Assembly: GCA_021741065.1 (NCBI GenBank)
Contig: JAIOYN010000006.1
Span: 1 to 43,702, forward strand
Length of the DNA: 43,702 nt
Source of the DNA: Sphingomonadaceae bacterium
GTDB taxonomy: Bacteria > Pseudomonadota > Alphaproteobacteria > Sphingomonadales > Sphingomonadaceae
Direction: 5' to 3'
The translations under genes were made by a program, and so were the position numbers. Below are positions 18,163-27,608 of this stretch, in pieces. Numbering within the stretch: position 1 is the stretch's first letter; the number at the start of each line of letters is the position of its first letter. The notes beneath the pieces were generated by a model. The model worked only from the letters and a program-made list of their open reading frames with translations. It did not search any database and was not told the origin of the DNA.

Positions 18163-19386
18163 ATGAAAAACAAGGTAGATGTAATCATTATTGGTGGCGG
18201 CCTCATTGGTCTCACACAAGCTCTGGCGCTCGCATCGCAAGGCATTACGAGCCATGTCATTGACCGCGCAGACCAGGCCAACATGTTAGAGGCTGGCTTT
18301 GACGGCAGGACCTTTGCAATCTCAAGCTCAAGCTATAAATTATTTGAAGTGATGGGCCTTGGTGATGCTTTGGCTGGAAAAGGCTGCCCCATTGAAAAAA
18401 TTTGGGTAAGCGACGGGTTAAAATCGGGGTCACTCGATTTCGCGCCAGCGGAAGATGATGGGTTTTTAGGCCAGATGTTTGAAAGCCGTTATTTGCGCGG
18501 TGTGCTTTACAAAGCTGCGCAAGAACATGCGGCCATCCAACTGCACATGCCCGCAAATATCATCGACAAATCAAGAGATGCCGGTTCAGTGACGGTGACG
18601 CTTGAAGGTGGGAAAGTGTTGACCGCAGACCTGATGATCGTTGCCGAAGGCCGCAAGAGCGAGACCCGCGAAGAAGCCGGGATCCACATCGCCCATTGGC
18701 AATATGACCATCACGCCATTGTCGGCGCGATTTATCATGAACGGCCGCACAACAATATCGCTTATGAAATCTTTTACCCCACGGGGCCCTTTGCCGTTCT
18801 GCCCATGTTGGATGACGAACGCGGCCGCCACCGTTCGGCGCTTGTCTGGTCCGTTAAATCCAAAGATGCAGCCGGTTACCTTAAGTTGTCCCCGCGTGGT
18901 TATGCCGCTGAACTTGAAAAGGGCATGGGCGGATTATTAGGAAAGGTCGAATTGTCCGCGCCTTTGTCGTCCTACAAATTGGGTTTTCACCATGCGGCTT
19001 CGATTACGGCGGAACGCATGGTGCTAATCGGAGATAGTGCGCACGGCATTCACCCGATTGCGGGTCAGGGGCTGAATTTGGGCCTGCGCGATGTCGCGGC
19101 GTTAACTGAGATACTGGTGGACGGAATGCGTCTTGGCCTGGACTTTGGCGACGCGCAATTGCTTGGCCGTTATGGCCGTTGGCGCAGTATAGACACGTTG
19201 CTAATCGCGGTATCGACCGACGGGCTGAATCGGTTGTTTTCCATACCTGGAAAAACCGCGTCGGCGGTCCGGCGCTTCGGGATGGCAATGGTGAAGCGTA
19301 CCGCCCCGGCCAAGGCCTTTTTCATGGCCGAAGCACGGGGGGAAAGCGGCGCGTTGCCCAAAATGCTACAGGGTGTAGCAGTCTAA
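18163..19386 (+). CDS. UbiH/UbiF-type FAD-dependent hydroxylase (ubiquinone synthesis)
   Basis: A 407-residue flavoprotein monooxygenase. The dinucleotide-binding motif is VIIIGGGLIGLTQALALA at residues 7-24; the second FAD motif is VLIGDSAHGIHPIAGQGLNLGLRDV, split for description, near residues 288-312. These are the marks of the UbiH/UbiF/VisC group that hydroxylates the ubiquinone ring; which ring position it acts on cannot be decided from the sequence. The start at 18163 has an AAGGA ribosome-binding site six bases upstream and begins just before the FAD motif; an in-frame extension to 18097 encodes unrelated residues. It is divergent from ftsK across 164 bases and converges on the OmpA-like gene 14 bases away. 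Confidence 0.87.
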   Translation: MKNKVDVIIIGGGLIGLTQALALASQGITSHVIDRADQANMLEAGFDGRTFAISSSSYKLFEVMGLGDALAGKGCPIEKIWVSDGLKSGSLDFAPAEDDGFLGQMFESRYLRGVLYKAAQEHAAIQLHMPANIIDKSRDAGSVTVTLEGGKVLTADLMIVAEGRKSETREEAGIHIAHWQYDHHAIVGAIYHERPHNNIAYEIFYPTGPFAVLPMLDDERGRHRSALVWSVKSKDAAGYLKLSPRGYAAELEKGMGGLLGKVELSAPLSSYKLGFHHAASITAERMVLIGDSAHGIHPIAGQGLNLGLRDVAALTEILVDGMRLGLDFGDAQLLGRYGRWRSIDTLLIAVSTDGLNRLFSIPGKTASAVRRFGMAMVKRTAPAKAFFMAEARGESGALPKMLQGVAV

Positions 19387-19399
19387 AGCCCGGCTACCC

Positions 19400-20059
19400 T
19401 TAGGTTATCGGTACTAGGCGAATTTCAACACGACGGTTGGCCGAACGCCCCGCTGCATCCAGATTGCTCGCCTTTGGCTGGCTTTCGCCATAGCCACGGG
19501 TTGCCAAGCGCGCGGATTGCACACCGCGTGACGACAAATAATCGGCAACCGCAGATGCACGGCGCTCTGACAATGCCTGATTATAGGCATCAGAGCCGGT
19601 AGAATCGGTGTGGCCTAAAACGTCGACATAGGTTTTCTCATATTGAGCCAGTGTCGACGCAACCTGATTAAGCGTGTCGCGGAAGCCTGCGTCAATATTT
19701 GCGCTATCGATACCAAAAGTAATTTCCGATGGCATATCAAGGACAAGATTGTCGCCATCACGAATGACATTGATGCCTGTGCCCGCGGTCTGCTGACGCA
19801 GCTTTCGTTCTTGCTCGTCCATATAATAGCCAACGCCGGCACCCGCCACTGCGCCAATACCGGCACCCAAAATCTTTTCGGTGCGATCACGGCGGCCGCC
19901 CACCAAGTCACCCAGCAGATAGCCGCCCAATGCCCCGCCAATGCCGCCAATGGCGGCTTTAGAAATTGTGCGATTCCCCGTTTCCGGATCCGTCACACAG
20001 GCCGACAGCGGGAGCATCGCCACAACAAGCCCTATCGTTATCATTTGACTTTTTTTCAT
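19400..20059 (-). CDS. OmpA-family lipoprotein with glycine-zipper segment
   Basis: A 219-residue envelope protein. The N-terminus is a lipoprotein signal with lipobox LSAC (Cys21). Residues about 35-80 are a glycine zipper (AAIGGIGGALGGYLLGDLVGG, GAGIGAVAGAGVGYYMDEQE). The C-terminal ~110 residues are an OmpA peptidoglycan-binding domain, with DVLGHTDSTGSDAYNQALSERRA and RGYGESQP plus NRRVEIRL at the end. It probably anchors the outer membrane to peptidoglycan, in the manner of YiaD-type proteins. The start at 20059 has an AAAGGGA ribosome-binding site; an upstream in-frame start at 20074 would place residues before a normal signal peptide. It is divergent from the CNNM-type gene. Confidence 0.88.
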   Translation of the reverse strand: MKKSQMITIGLVVAMLPLSACVTDPETGNRTISKAAIGGIGGALGGYLLGDLVGGRRDRTEKILGAGIGAVAGAGVGYYMDEQERKLRQQTAGTGINVIRDGDNLVLDMPSEITFGIDSANIDAGFRDTLNQVASTLAQYEKTYVDVLGHTDSTGSDAYNQALSERRASAVADYLSSRGVQSARLATRGYGESQPKASNLDAAGRSANRRVEIRLVPIT

Positions 20060-20143
20060 GATATTCCCTTTCAACTAAGAAGTCGCTTAAACAACACAGA
20101 TGATGAACCTGCGATGATTATTTCAACCAGTGGCGTCATTTCA

Positions 20144-20197
20144 CCATAACGCATTTTTGCGCATTTTGTTGCCAAAGCCCCATTTTTGACGTTATGG
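20144..20197. repeat. Inverted repeat in the divergent promoter region
   Basis: CCATAACG at 20144-20151 is exactly mirrored by CGTTATGG at 20190-20197, 38 bases apart, in the 151-base gap between the divergent OmpA-like and CNNM/CorC-like genes. Between the arms CATTTTTG or CATTTTG occurs three times. The arrangement could be a pair of regulator half-sites or two operators; the right arm lies only 13 bases before the CNNM/CorC start. No regulator gene is next to it and I know no match for the motif. Confidence 0.4.
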
Positions 20198-20210
20198 CGC
20201 AAACGTCCTT

Positions 20211-21548
20211 ATGGAACCTCTTGACCCTTTCCCGTGGTTTGATGCCGCAACGATATTAGCGCTCATCGCCTTAAATGGTGTGTTCGCCATGTCGGAACTC
20301 GCCATCGTATCAGCACGCACGGCGAAGCTGAAAGCTATGGCAGAGGACGGCAAGCGCGGCGCTTCGGCGGCGCTCCGTCTTGGACGGGACCCCGGAAAAT
20401 TTCTGTCGACTGTGCAAATCGGCATAACACTCATCGGCATAATCGCCGGAGCCTACTCAGGATCAACGCTTGGCGGGCCAGTTGCCGATCGCATTGCCTT
20501 ATGGGGCGTTGACCGTGAATGGTCGGAAACCTTGGGTTTCGGAATCGTTATCAGCATCACGACATACGCGTCGCTGGTTGTGGGCGAGCTGGTGCCAAAG
20601 CAATTTGCCCTTATCGCGCCTGAACGAATCGCAGTAACCATGGCTGGCCCAATGGAACTGCTAGCGCGAGTCACCGCTCCCATCGTGTGGACACTCGACA
20701 AATCAAGCGCGACCATCTTTCGCGCACTTGGGCTTCGCCGCGACACGCGCGATGCGCTGAGTGCCGAAGAATTGCGCATGATCTTTGCTGAAGCCACGCA
20801 TGCAGGCATTATTGAAGAGCATGAGCATAAGGTCATTGCGGGCGTTGTCCGCCTTGCGGACCGTCCGGTGCGAGAAGTCATGACGCCGCGTACCGATGTG
20901 GACCGCATTTCCGCCGATGCGTCCGAAGAAGCGGTGCGCGATTCGCTCTTGAATTCGCTCCATACCCGTTTACCCGTGACGGGCGACGACGGCGATGACA
21001 TTATCGGTGTCGTCCAGTCACGCGACATCGTAGCGGCGCAAATCCGTGGCGAAGCGCTAGACATTCGCAGCCTGATGCGCCGTGCCGAGATTATTCCGGA
21101 TCAGCTTGATGCCATGGACGCACTGGAGATTTTGCGTTCGTCCGATGTCCCAATGCTTTTGGTACATGATGAATATGGCCATTTTGAAGGTATTGTGACC
21201 CCTAATGATCTTTTGGCCGCCATTGCAGGCGAATTTGCATCCGACCAAGCACAAGGCAGCGCGCCCAATATTGTGACCCTAGATGACGGATCGATGCTGG
21301 TTTCGGGATCGATGTCCGCCGATGCCATGGCAGAGGCTTTATCCATAGATTTGCCAGAAGATCGTGATTACGCAACGGCAGCGGGGCATGTTTTGCATAT
21401 ATTGCGGCATTTGCCTTCGGAAGGGGAGGCGTTCACGGATCAAGGCTGGCGCTTTGAAGTTGTTGACATGGACGGACGCAAAATTGACAAGCTGCGCGTG
21501 CGACTTGCAGAAAAAGCAAGCAGAGAAGACGCAGTTGAGGGCTTGTGA
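20211..21548 (+). CDS. Hemolysin-family CNNM/CorC transporter-like membrane protein
   Basis: A 445-residue protein of the CNNM/HlyC-CorC family, linked to magnesium and cobalt efflux. The N-terminal CNNM (DUF21) domain covers about residues 1-190 with several membrane segments (ATILALIALNGVFAMSELAI; TVQIGITLIGIIAGAYSGS) and the conserved GELVPKQFAL. Two CBS repeats follow (about 210-335, including VREVMTPRTDVD and HFEGIVTPNDLL), then the C-terminal CorC/HlyC domain ending about residue 430 (GDEG-like GWRFEVVDMDGRKIDKLRV). The name hemolysin is historical; a transport or ion-homeostasis role is known for the family. The start codon has only a weak ribosome-binding site. sdhB begins 71 bases downstream. 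Confidence 0.88.
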   Translation: MEPLDPFPWFDAATILALIALNGVFAMSELAIVSARTAKLKAMAEDGKRGASAALRLGRDPGKFLSTVQIGITLIGIIAGAYSGSTLGGPVADRIALWGVDREWSETLGFGIVISITTYASLVVGELVPKQFALIAPERIAVTMAGPMELLARVTAPIVWTLDKSSATIFRALGLRRDTRDALSAEELRMIFAEATHAGIIEEHEHKVIAGVVRLADRPVREVMTPRTDVDRISADASEEAVRDSLLNSLHTRLPVTGDDGDDIIGVVQSRDIVAAQIRGEALDIRSLMRRAEIIPDQLDAMDALEILRSSDVPMLLVHDEYGHFEGIVTPNDLLAAIAGEFASDQAQGSAPNIVTLDDGSMLVSGSMSADAMAEALSIDLPEDRDYATAAGHVLHILRHLPSEGEAFTDQGWRFEVVDMDGRKIDKLRVRLAEKASREDAVEGL

Positions 21549-21619
21549 TTGCTTAATCGCTTGGTTAGGGTAATTACTGACACGGAACACTAAGTCGTTA
21601 GAGTCCACAGGATATTGAT

Positions 21620-22399
21620 ATGGCCGATTTCTTTCTCCCTAAGAACAGCAAAGTCCAGAAGGGCACTGTTCATTCCGCGAAAACCAGCGGCAAGACCAAA
21701 AAATTCAATGTCTATCGCTATGATCCCGATAGCGGGGAGAACCCACGTTACGACACATTTGAGGTGGATACCGAAAATTGCGGTCCCATGGTGCTCGATG
21801 CGCTGATCAAGATGAAGGGTGAGCAGGATTCATCGCTTACCTTCCGTCGGTCATGCCGAGAAGGCATTTGTGGGTCGTGTTCAATGAACATCGATGGCAA
21901 GAACGGCCTCGCCTGCACGACCGCGATTGAAGACTGCAAAAGCGAAGTTACCATCACCCCGTTGCCGCATATGGAAGTCATAAAGGACCTTGTTCCTGAC
22001 TTCACGCATTTTTACGCGCAATATGCGTCCATCAAACCATGGCTGCAGACGGTAACGCCGGAGCCATCGGGCAAGGAGCGCCTGCAATCGCCAGAGGACC
22101 GCGCCAAGCTTGACGGTCTGTATGAGTGCATCTTGTGCGCCTGTTGCTCGACCAGCTGCCCTTCCTATTGGTGGAACAGCGACAAGTTTTTGGGGCCTGC
22201 CATCTTGCTGCAAGCCTATCGGTGGTTAGCCGATAGCCGGGACGAAATGACAGGTGAGCGTCTCGACGAGCTGGAAGACCCGTTCCGCCTGTATCGCTGC
22301 CACACGATCATGAACTGCGCCAACGCCTGCCCCAAGGGTCTGAACCCAGCAAAAGCTATTGCAGAAACGAAAAAGATGGTAGCTGAGCGCCACCTGTAA
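21620..22399 (+). CDS. sdhB: Succinate dehydrogenase iron-sulfur subunit
   Basis: A 259-residue SdhB, the electron-transfer subunit of respiratory complex II on the cytoplasmic face of the inner membrane. All three clusters have their cysteines: the [2Fe-2S] site in [16 protein letters not shown] plus the later NGLAC cysteine, the [4Fe-4S] site in [12 protein letters not shown], and the [3Fe-4S] site in [14 protein letters not shown]. Length is normal. The N-terminus ([14 protein letters not shown]) is a little longer than in E. coli, as in other alphaproteobacteria. The gene just upstream is not sdhA; sdhC, sdhD and sdhA are nowhere in this window. Confidence 0.96.
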   Translation: MADFFLPKNSKVQKGTVHSAKTSGKTKKFNVYRYDPDSGENPRYDTFEVDTENCGPMVLDALIKMKGEQDSSLTFRRSCREGICGSCSMNIDGKNGLACTTAIEDCKSEVTITPLPHMEVIKDLVPDFTHFYAQYASIKPWLQTVTPEPSGKERLQSPEDRAKLDGLYECILCACCSTSCPSYWWNSDKFLGPAILLQAYRWLADSRDEMTGERLDELEDPFRLYRCHTIMNCANACPKGLNPAKAIAETKKMVAERHL

Positions 22400-22442
22400 G
22401 CGTTTCATTTCGCCATAAGGCTCTGATCGTTTAGGATTGCCG

Positions 22443-22895
22443 TTGGATAAACCCGCCTTTGACAGCAGCCCTGACCCAGATAATCCTGGGTGGCTTAAAT
22501 GGCAGATGACAGATGCCAGTCGCTACAACGGGACAGTGCTAGGCAAAATGCTAGTGCGGCGGGAAGGAGCCAATGATGTCCGGTTACGGATGTATCCGGA
22601 GCATCGGCATACTAACCTTCAAAACTCTGTGCACGGCGGCGTGACGCTTGGCTTTATCGATGTGGCAATGTTCGCAGCTTCGCGTATGTTCGGCCTGATT
22701 GAGGCTGGTACCGCCGTAACCTTGGACCTATCGGTGCAGTTCATGGGAGCCGGCGTCATTGAAACACCGCTTGAAGCAGAGGTTGAGCTACTGAAGGAAA
22801 CAGGCAGGCTGCTTTTTCTCCGCGGCGTAGTCACGCAAAACGAAGGCCGGATTGCCGCGTTTTCCGGCACCATCCGTAAACCTACAAAAAGATGA
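22443..22895 (+). CDS. PaaI-family (hotdog-fold) thioesterase
   Basis: A 150-residue hotdog-fold protein. The segment NLQNSVHGGVTLGFIDVAMFAA carries the HGG motif and the acidic residue of the active-site helix typical of PaaI/YigI-type acyl-CoA thioesterases, followed by AVTLDLSVQFMGAGV and the central strands. The substrate is not evident. The start is ambiguous: TTG at 22443 is six bases after a TTAGGA ribosome-binding sequence and is preferred; TTG at 22437 is in frame too close to that sequence, and the first ATG (22504) would trim conserved-looking residues. It lies between sdhB and zapE, and its stop overlaps the zapE start by 4 bases, so it is co-translated with zapE. Confidence 0.8.
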   Translation: MDKPAFDSSPDPDNPGWLKWQMTDASRYNGTVLGKMLVRREGANDVRLRMYPEHRHTNLQNSVHGGVTLGFIDVAMFAASRMFGLIEAGTAVTLDLSVQFMGAGVIETPLEAEVELLKETGRLLFLRGVVTQNEGRIAAFSGTIRKPTKR

Positions 22896-24016
22896 AGCCA
22901 CATATGCTTAGCGCCACCGGCAGATATGGCGCACTGGTTGCAGCAGGTGAACTAAGGGCTGATGCCGACCAAGCGAGGGCAGTCGCCGCGCTTGCCAAGG
23001 TCCAATCAGAGCTGGAGGCAATACCGCCACACGGCAGCAGGATTTGGCAGTTCTTGAGACGAAAGCCAGAACCGGCGCGAGGCCTCTATCTCTGGGGTGG
23101 TGTCGGGCGCGGTAAATCCATGCTGATGGACCTGTTTTTCGACAGCGTACAAATCCAGCATAAGCGCCGCGTGCATTTCCATGAATTCATGATCGACATT
23201 CATGCGCGGCTAAAGGCTGAACGTGTGAAAGAAAAAGGCGACCCGATCCCCCCCATCGTCGCAGCATTGGCCGCCGAAGCGCGGTTGTTGTGCTTTGATG
23301 AAATGGTCGTGAACAATATGGCGGACGCAGCGATCATGTCGCGGCTCTTTTCTGGCCTGATTGCGGCTGGTGTTACCGTTGTAACCACGTCGAACCGCCA
23401 CCCTGATGATTTGTATAAGGACGGCCTGAACCGGCAATTGTTTCTGCCCTTCATCGCGCTTGTGAAGGAGAGCCTTGATATCATCGCGCTGGATGGCCCA
23501 ACCGATTACCGACGCGATCGGTTGGGGAGCGCTAAAACGTGGCTAATACCAAATGGACCCGATGCCACCGCGGCGCTGTCGGAAACCTTTTTCAAGATGA
23601 CCGATTATCCGCCCGAAGACCGCGGGCATGTGCCGACCCTAGAAATGGACCTTGGCGGCGGACGGATGCTGCATGTACCCAAGTCGCTAAAAGGTGTCGC
23701 GGTATTTTCGTTCAAGCGCCTCTGTGCCGAAGCGCGCGGTGCTGCAGATTATCTTGCCATCGCCCGACGATTTCACACGGTGATTATGGTCGGCATACCG
23801 GTTTTGGGACCTCATAATCGAAATGAAGCCGCGCGCTTTGTTACGTTGATCGATGCGTTCTATGAGTATCGCGTGAAGTTTCTGGCGAGCGCAGATGCGG
23901 AGCCCGACCATCTTTACCCGCAAGGTGACGGGCGATTTGAATTCGACCGCACCGTATCCCGCCTGATGGAAATGCAGGCGGAGGATTATCTGGCGGAAGG
24001 GCATGGCCCGCGTTAG
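22892..24016 (+). CDS. zapE: Cell division protein ZapE (AFG1-like ATPase)
   Basis: A 374-residue AFG1/LACE1-family ATPase. Walker A is LWGGVGRGKSMLMD (Lys75); Walker B lies in LLCFDEMVVNNMADA. Conserved family stretches VHFHEFMIDIHARL, TSNRHPDDLYKDGLNR and VPKSLKGVAVFSFKRLC are present. ZapE associates with the Z-ring in E. coli and is needed under heat or low oxygen; the mitochondrial homologue helps respiratory-complex quality control, which suits a place beside sdhB and TCA genes. It is translationally coupled to the thioesterase gene by an ATGA overlap. Confidence 0.92.
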   Translation: MKPHMLSATGRYGALVAAGELRADADQARAVAALAKVQSELEAIPPHGSRIWQFLRRKPEPARGLYLWGGVGRGKSMLMDLFFDSVQIQHKRRVHFHEFMIDIHARLKAERVKEKGDPIPPIVAALAAEARLLCFDEMVVNNMADAAIMSRLFSGLIAAGVTVVTTSNRHPDDLYKDGLNRQLFLPFIALVKESLDIIALDGPTDYRRDRLGSAKTWLIPNGPDATAALSETFFKMTDYPPEDRGHVPTLEMDLGGGRMLHVPKSLKGVAVFSFKRLCAEARGAADYLAIARRFHTVIMVGIPVLGPHNRNEAARFVTLIDAFYEYRVKFLASADAEPDHLYPQGDGRFEFDRTVSRLMEMQAEDYLAEGHGPR

Positions 24017-24037
24017 CATAGCCCATAAGGGAGAGAG

Positions 24038-25429
24038 ATGATGCGACGGAAGACTATATTTTTTGCTGGCTTGTTGGCCCTAACCACGACTGCAAACGCG
24101 CAAGCACAATCTACGCAGCAAGCCGCCGAACGCGATCTGTTCGCTAAGATTGTTGAAATTCCCACCGTGGATGGACAGCCTGCGGAGTTTAAAAAGCTAA
24201 CAGCCCTGTTATCAGCAGAATTCCGCAAGGCGGGCATCACAAACGTTATCGTGAAGGATCACGACAATACCCAGACATTGATCGCGCGCTGGCCCGCAAC
24301 CAAACCGTCGGGCAAAAAGCCGATCTTGCTGATGGCGCATATGGATGTCGTTGCGGCTAAGGCAAGCGATTGGAAATATCCGCCGTTCCAGTTCCGCGAA
24401 GAAGGTGGCTATTATCTGGGGCGCGGGTCTAATGACAATAAAGCAGCGTTGACTGGCATTGTGCTGGCCCTGCAATCTTTGCGAGCCGAAAAGTTTGAAC
24501 CGACGCGCGACATCATTGTCCTGTTTACGGGTGATGAAGAAACCACAGGCAATGGCGCACGGCGGGCGGCAAGTGAATGGCGCGCCCTGATTGACGCCGA
24601 ATATGCATTAAATGGTGATGCAGGTGGCGGGACGGTGTTTCCGGACGGGCGGGTAGAAAGCTTTGGTATTCAGATTGCCGAAAAAACCTATGCCGACTTC
24701 CATCTGACTGCGGTCAATCGCGGAGGACACAGCAGTGCGCCGCGGCCCGACAACGCGATCTATGCACTTGCCAATGCACTGACGGCAGTTGAGCGGCACC
24801 GTTTCCCCGCGATGATCAACGACGCCACCCGCGCCAGCTACGACATGCTCGCAAAGGGCGACAGCGGCCAATATGGTGAGCTGCTGCGCCGATTTCTCGC
24901 TGACCCGCAAGACCGCGAGACTGCCGATTTGCTGGAAGCCATGGACCCCGGAAGCACGCGGACACGCTGCGTAGCAACCATGCTGTCGGGCGGGCATGCG
25001 CCAAATGCTCTTCCGCAAAAAGCCGAAGCCAATGTGAACTGCCGCATATTCCCAAGCGTGAAGATCGAAGATGTCCGGCAGCAATTGCAGTCGCTTGCAG
25101 GGCCAGATGTAACCGTATCCGCCGTTGAAGGGTCGCAGACACCCGAAACTGCACCATCGCCCGTGCGCGACGACATACTGCAGGCCTATCGGGCGGCCGT
25201 CGCAACTAGATTTCCCAATGCACCGGTTCTGCCGTTCCAGTCCGCTGGTGCAACGGATGGCGCATTTTTGCGCGCCGCCGGCATCCCTGTTTATGGCTTT
25301 GGCGGCCTGTGGGGCATAGTTGGTCAACGGGAAGGCGCCCATGGTTTAGACGAACGCGTCTGGGCCGAAGGTTTTCATGGTCAGGTGCCTATCTGGATGG
25401 AGATGTTGCGGCGGGTAGCCGGCACCTGA
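24038..25429 (+). CDS. Exported M20-family metallopeptidase
   Basis: A 463-residue zinc exopeptidase with a signal peptide (RRKTIFFAGLLALTTTANA, cleavage after about residue 21, followed by QAQS). Metal-binding segments of the M20/M28-like fold are intact: LMAHMDVVAA (His and Asp), GRGSNDNKAAL, FTGDEETTGNGA (paired glutamates) and VNRGGHSSAPRPDNAIYAL in the dimerisation domain. The product is therefore expected in the periplasm, trimming peptides or acyl-amino acids; the substrate is unknown. The start is either of two adjacent ATG codons (24038, 24041) after a GGGAGAGAG ribosome-binding stretch. It stands between zapE and mdh, where most of the neighbours are central-metabolism genes. Confidence 0.88.
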   Translation: MMRRKTIFFAGLLALTTTANAQAQSTQQAAERDLFAKIVEIPTVDGQPAEFKKLTALLSAEFRKAGITNVIVKDHDNTQTLIARWPATKPSGKKPILLMAHMDVVAAKASDWKYPPFQFREEGGYYLGRGSNDNKAALTGIVLALQSLRAEKFEPTRDIIVLFTGDEETTGNGARRAASEWRALIDAEYALNGDAGGGTVFPDGRVESFGIQIAEKTYADFHLTAVNRGGHSSAPRPDNAIYALANALTAVERHRFPAMINDATRASYDMLAKGDSGQYGELLRRFLADPQDRETADLLEAMDPGSTRTRCVATMLSGGHAPNALPQKAEANVNCRIFPSVKIEDVRQQLQSLAGPDVTVSAVEGSQTPETAPSPVRDDILQAYRAAVATRFPNAPVLPFQSAGATDGAFLRAAGIPVYGFGGLWGIVGQREGAHGLDERVWAEGFHGQVPIWMEMLRRVAGT

Positions 25430-25537
25430 CCGCCGCACCCGCCCGCTAAAGCTATTGCGAACTATTATCACAAAAACCTTTGATTTGAACCTTTATTGGG
25501 TTGTTATCCATAGTGATTCGGCGTAACGACGCGATAA

Positions 25538-26536
<999 letters not shown>

Positions 26537-26565
26537 GCGCAACCCAAAGATTTCAGGAGACGTTT

Positions 26566-27450
26566 GTGAGCATCCTCGTCAACAAGAACACCAAAATCAT
26601 CACGCAGGGCATGACCGGCGCGACGGGTACATTCCATACCGAGCAGGCGCTGGCTTATGGATCGCAGATGGTTGGTGGTGTGACCCCCGGCAAGGGTGGA
26701 ACGACGCATATTGGTCTGCCAATGTTCGACACTGTGCTTGAAGCCAAGCAGGTCACTGGCGCAGATGCGTCGGTCGTGTATGTCCCGCCTCCCTTTGCGG
26801 CGGACTCCATCTTGGAAGCCATCGACGCGGAAATTCCTTTGATTGTCTGCATCACTGAAGGCATTCCTGTGCTTGACATGGTCAAGGTAAAGCGCGCGCT
26901 TTCGGGTTCAAAATCCCGCCTGATTGGTCCCAACTGCCCAGGCGTATTGACACCCAATGAATGCAAGATCGGCATCATGCCGGGCAGCATTTTCTCGGCA
27001 GGCTCGGTCGGCGTCGTATCACGCTCAGGCACGTTGACCTATGAAGCGGTGTTTCAGACAACCGCAGAAGGCCTTGGTCAGACCACTGCGGTCGGCATTG
27101 GCGGCGATCCGGTCAACGGCACAAACTTCATTGATTGCCTTGAGCTGTTCCTCGCAGACGACGCCACTAAGTCGATCATCATGATCGGCGAGATTGGCGG
27201 AAGTGCAGAAGAAGAAGCAGCGCAGTTCCTGATCGACGAAGCCAAAAAGGGCCGTAAAAAGCCAATGGCTGGTTTCATCGCCGGACGCACTGCGCCTCCG
27301 GGTCGCCGCATGGGCCATGCAGGCGCGATCGTATCAGGCGGCAAGGGCGACGCTGAAAGCAAGATTGCAGCCATGGAGGCCGCGGGCATCCGCGTATCAC
27401 CATCGCCATCCTTGCTCGGCAAGACATTGGTCGAGGTGTTGAAGGGTTAA
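26566..27450 (+). CDS. sucD: Succinate--CoA ligase subunit alpha
   Basis: A 294-residue SucD. It begins with [20 protein letters not shown] and has the CoA-binding [12 protein letters not shown] and [20 protein letters not shown] segments. The phosphorylated histidine is His251 in [15 protein letters not shown]. With SucC it makes succinate and ATP or GTP from succinyl-CoA. The GTG start at 26566 is preceded by CAGGAGA. The partner gene sucC, which usually precedes sucD directly, is absent; mdh is in its place 29 bases upstream. A palindromic element follows directly after the stop. Confidence 0.96.
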   Translation: MSILVNKNTKIITQGMTGATGTFHTEQALAYGSQMVGGVTPGKGGTTHIGLPMFDTVLEAKQVTGADASVVYVPPPFAADSILEAIDAEIPLIVCITEGIPVLDMVKVKRALSGSKSRLIGPNCPGVLTPNECKIGIMPGSIFSAGSVGVVSRSGTLTYEAVFQTTAEGLGQTTAVGIGGDPVNGTNFIDCLELFLADDATKSIIMIGEIGGSAEEEAAQFLIDEAKKGRKKPMAGFIAGRTAPPGRRMGHAGAIVSGGKGDAESKIAAMEAAGIRVSPSPSLLGKTLVEVLKG

Positions 27451-27457
27451 ATTTAAC

Positions 27458-27601
27458 TCTCCCCGCTTGCGGGGAGGAAGCAACCGGTGCGCAAGCATCG
27501 AGTGATGGAGGGGCCTTCCGTCTGACGCTGGGTTAGAGCGGCGCACCCCCTCCACCATCCTTTGGATGGTTCCCCTCCCCGCTCACGGGGAGGAATTGGA
27601 G
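27458..27601. repeat. Palindromic intergenic repeat element between sucD and sucA
   Basis: The whole 158-base sucD-sucA gap is filled by nested palindromes. A left hairpin CTCCCCGC/GCGGGGAG (27459-27466 with 27469-27476) is mirrored by a right hairpin CCTCCCCG/CGGGGAGG (27574-27581 with 27586-27593). Inside them, GATGGAGGGG (27504-27513) has an imperfect mirror at 27546-27558, and CCATCC/GGATGG (27555-27569) forms another small hairpin. The ends share the same GGGGAGGAA edge, so the element looks like a REP- or MITE-type unit of about 140 bases. Its right edge runs into the sucA ribosome-binding site (GGAG at 27598-27601). Copy number in the genome cannot be seen here. Confidence 0.75.
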
Positions 27602-27608
27602 AAGTTGG

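Noticed and set aside
25504-25512. TTATCCATA, close to a DnaA box, upstream of mdh
   Set aside because: It is a single imperfect copy with no cluster or AT-rich unwinding element nearby.
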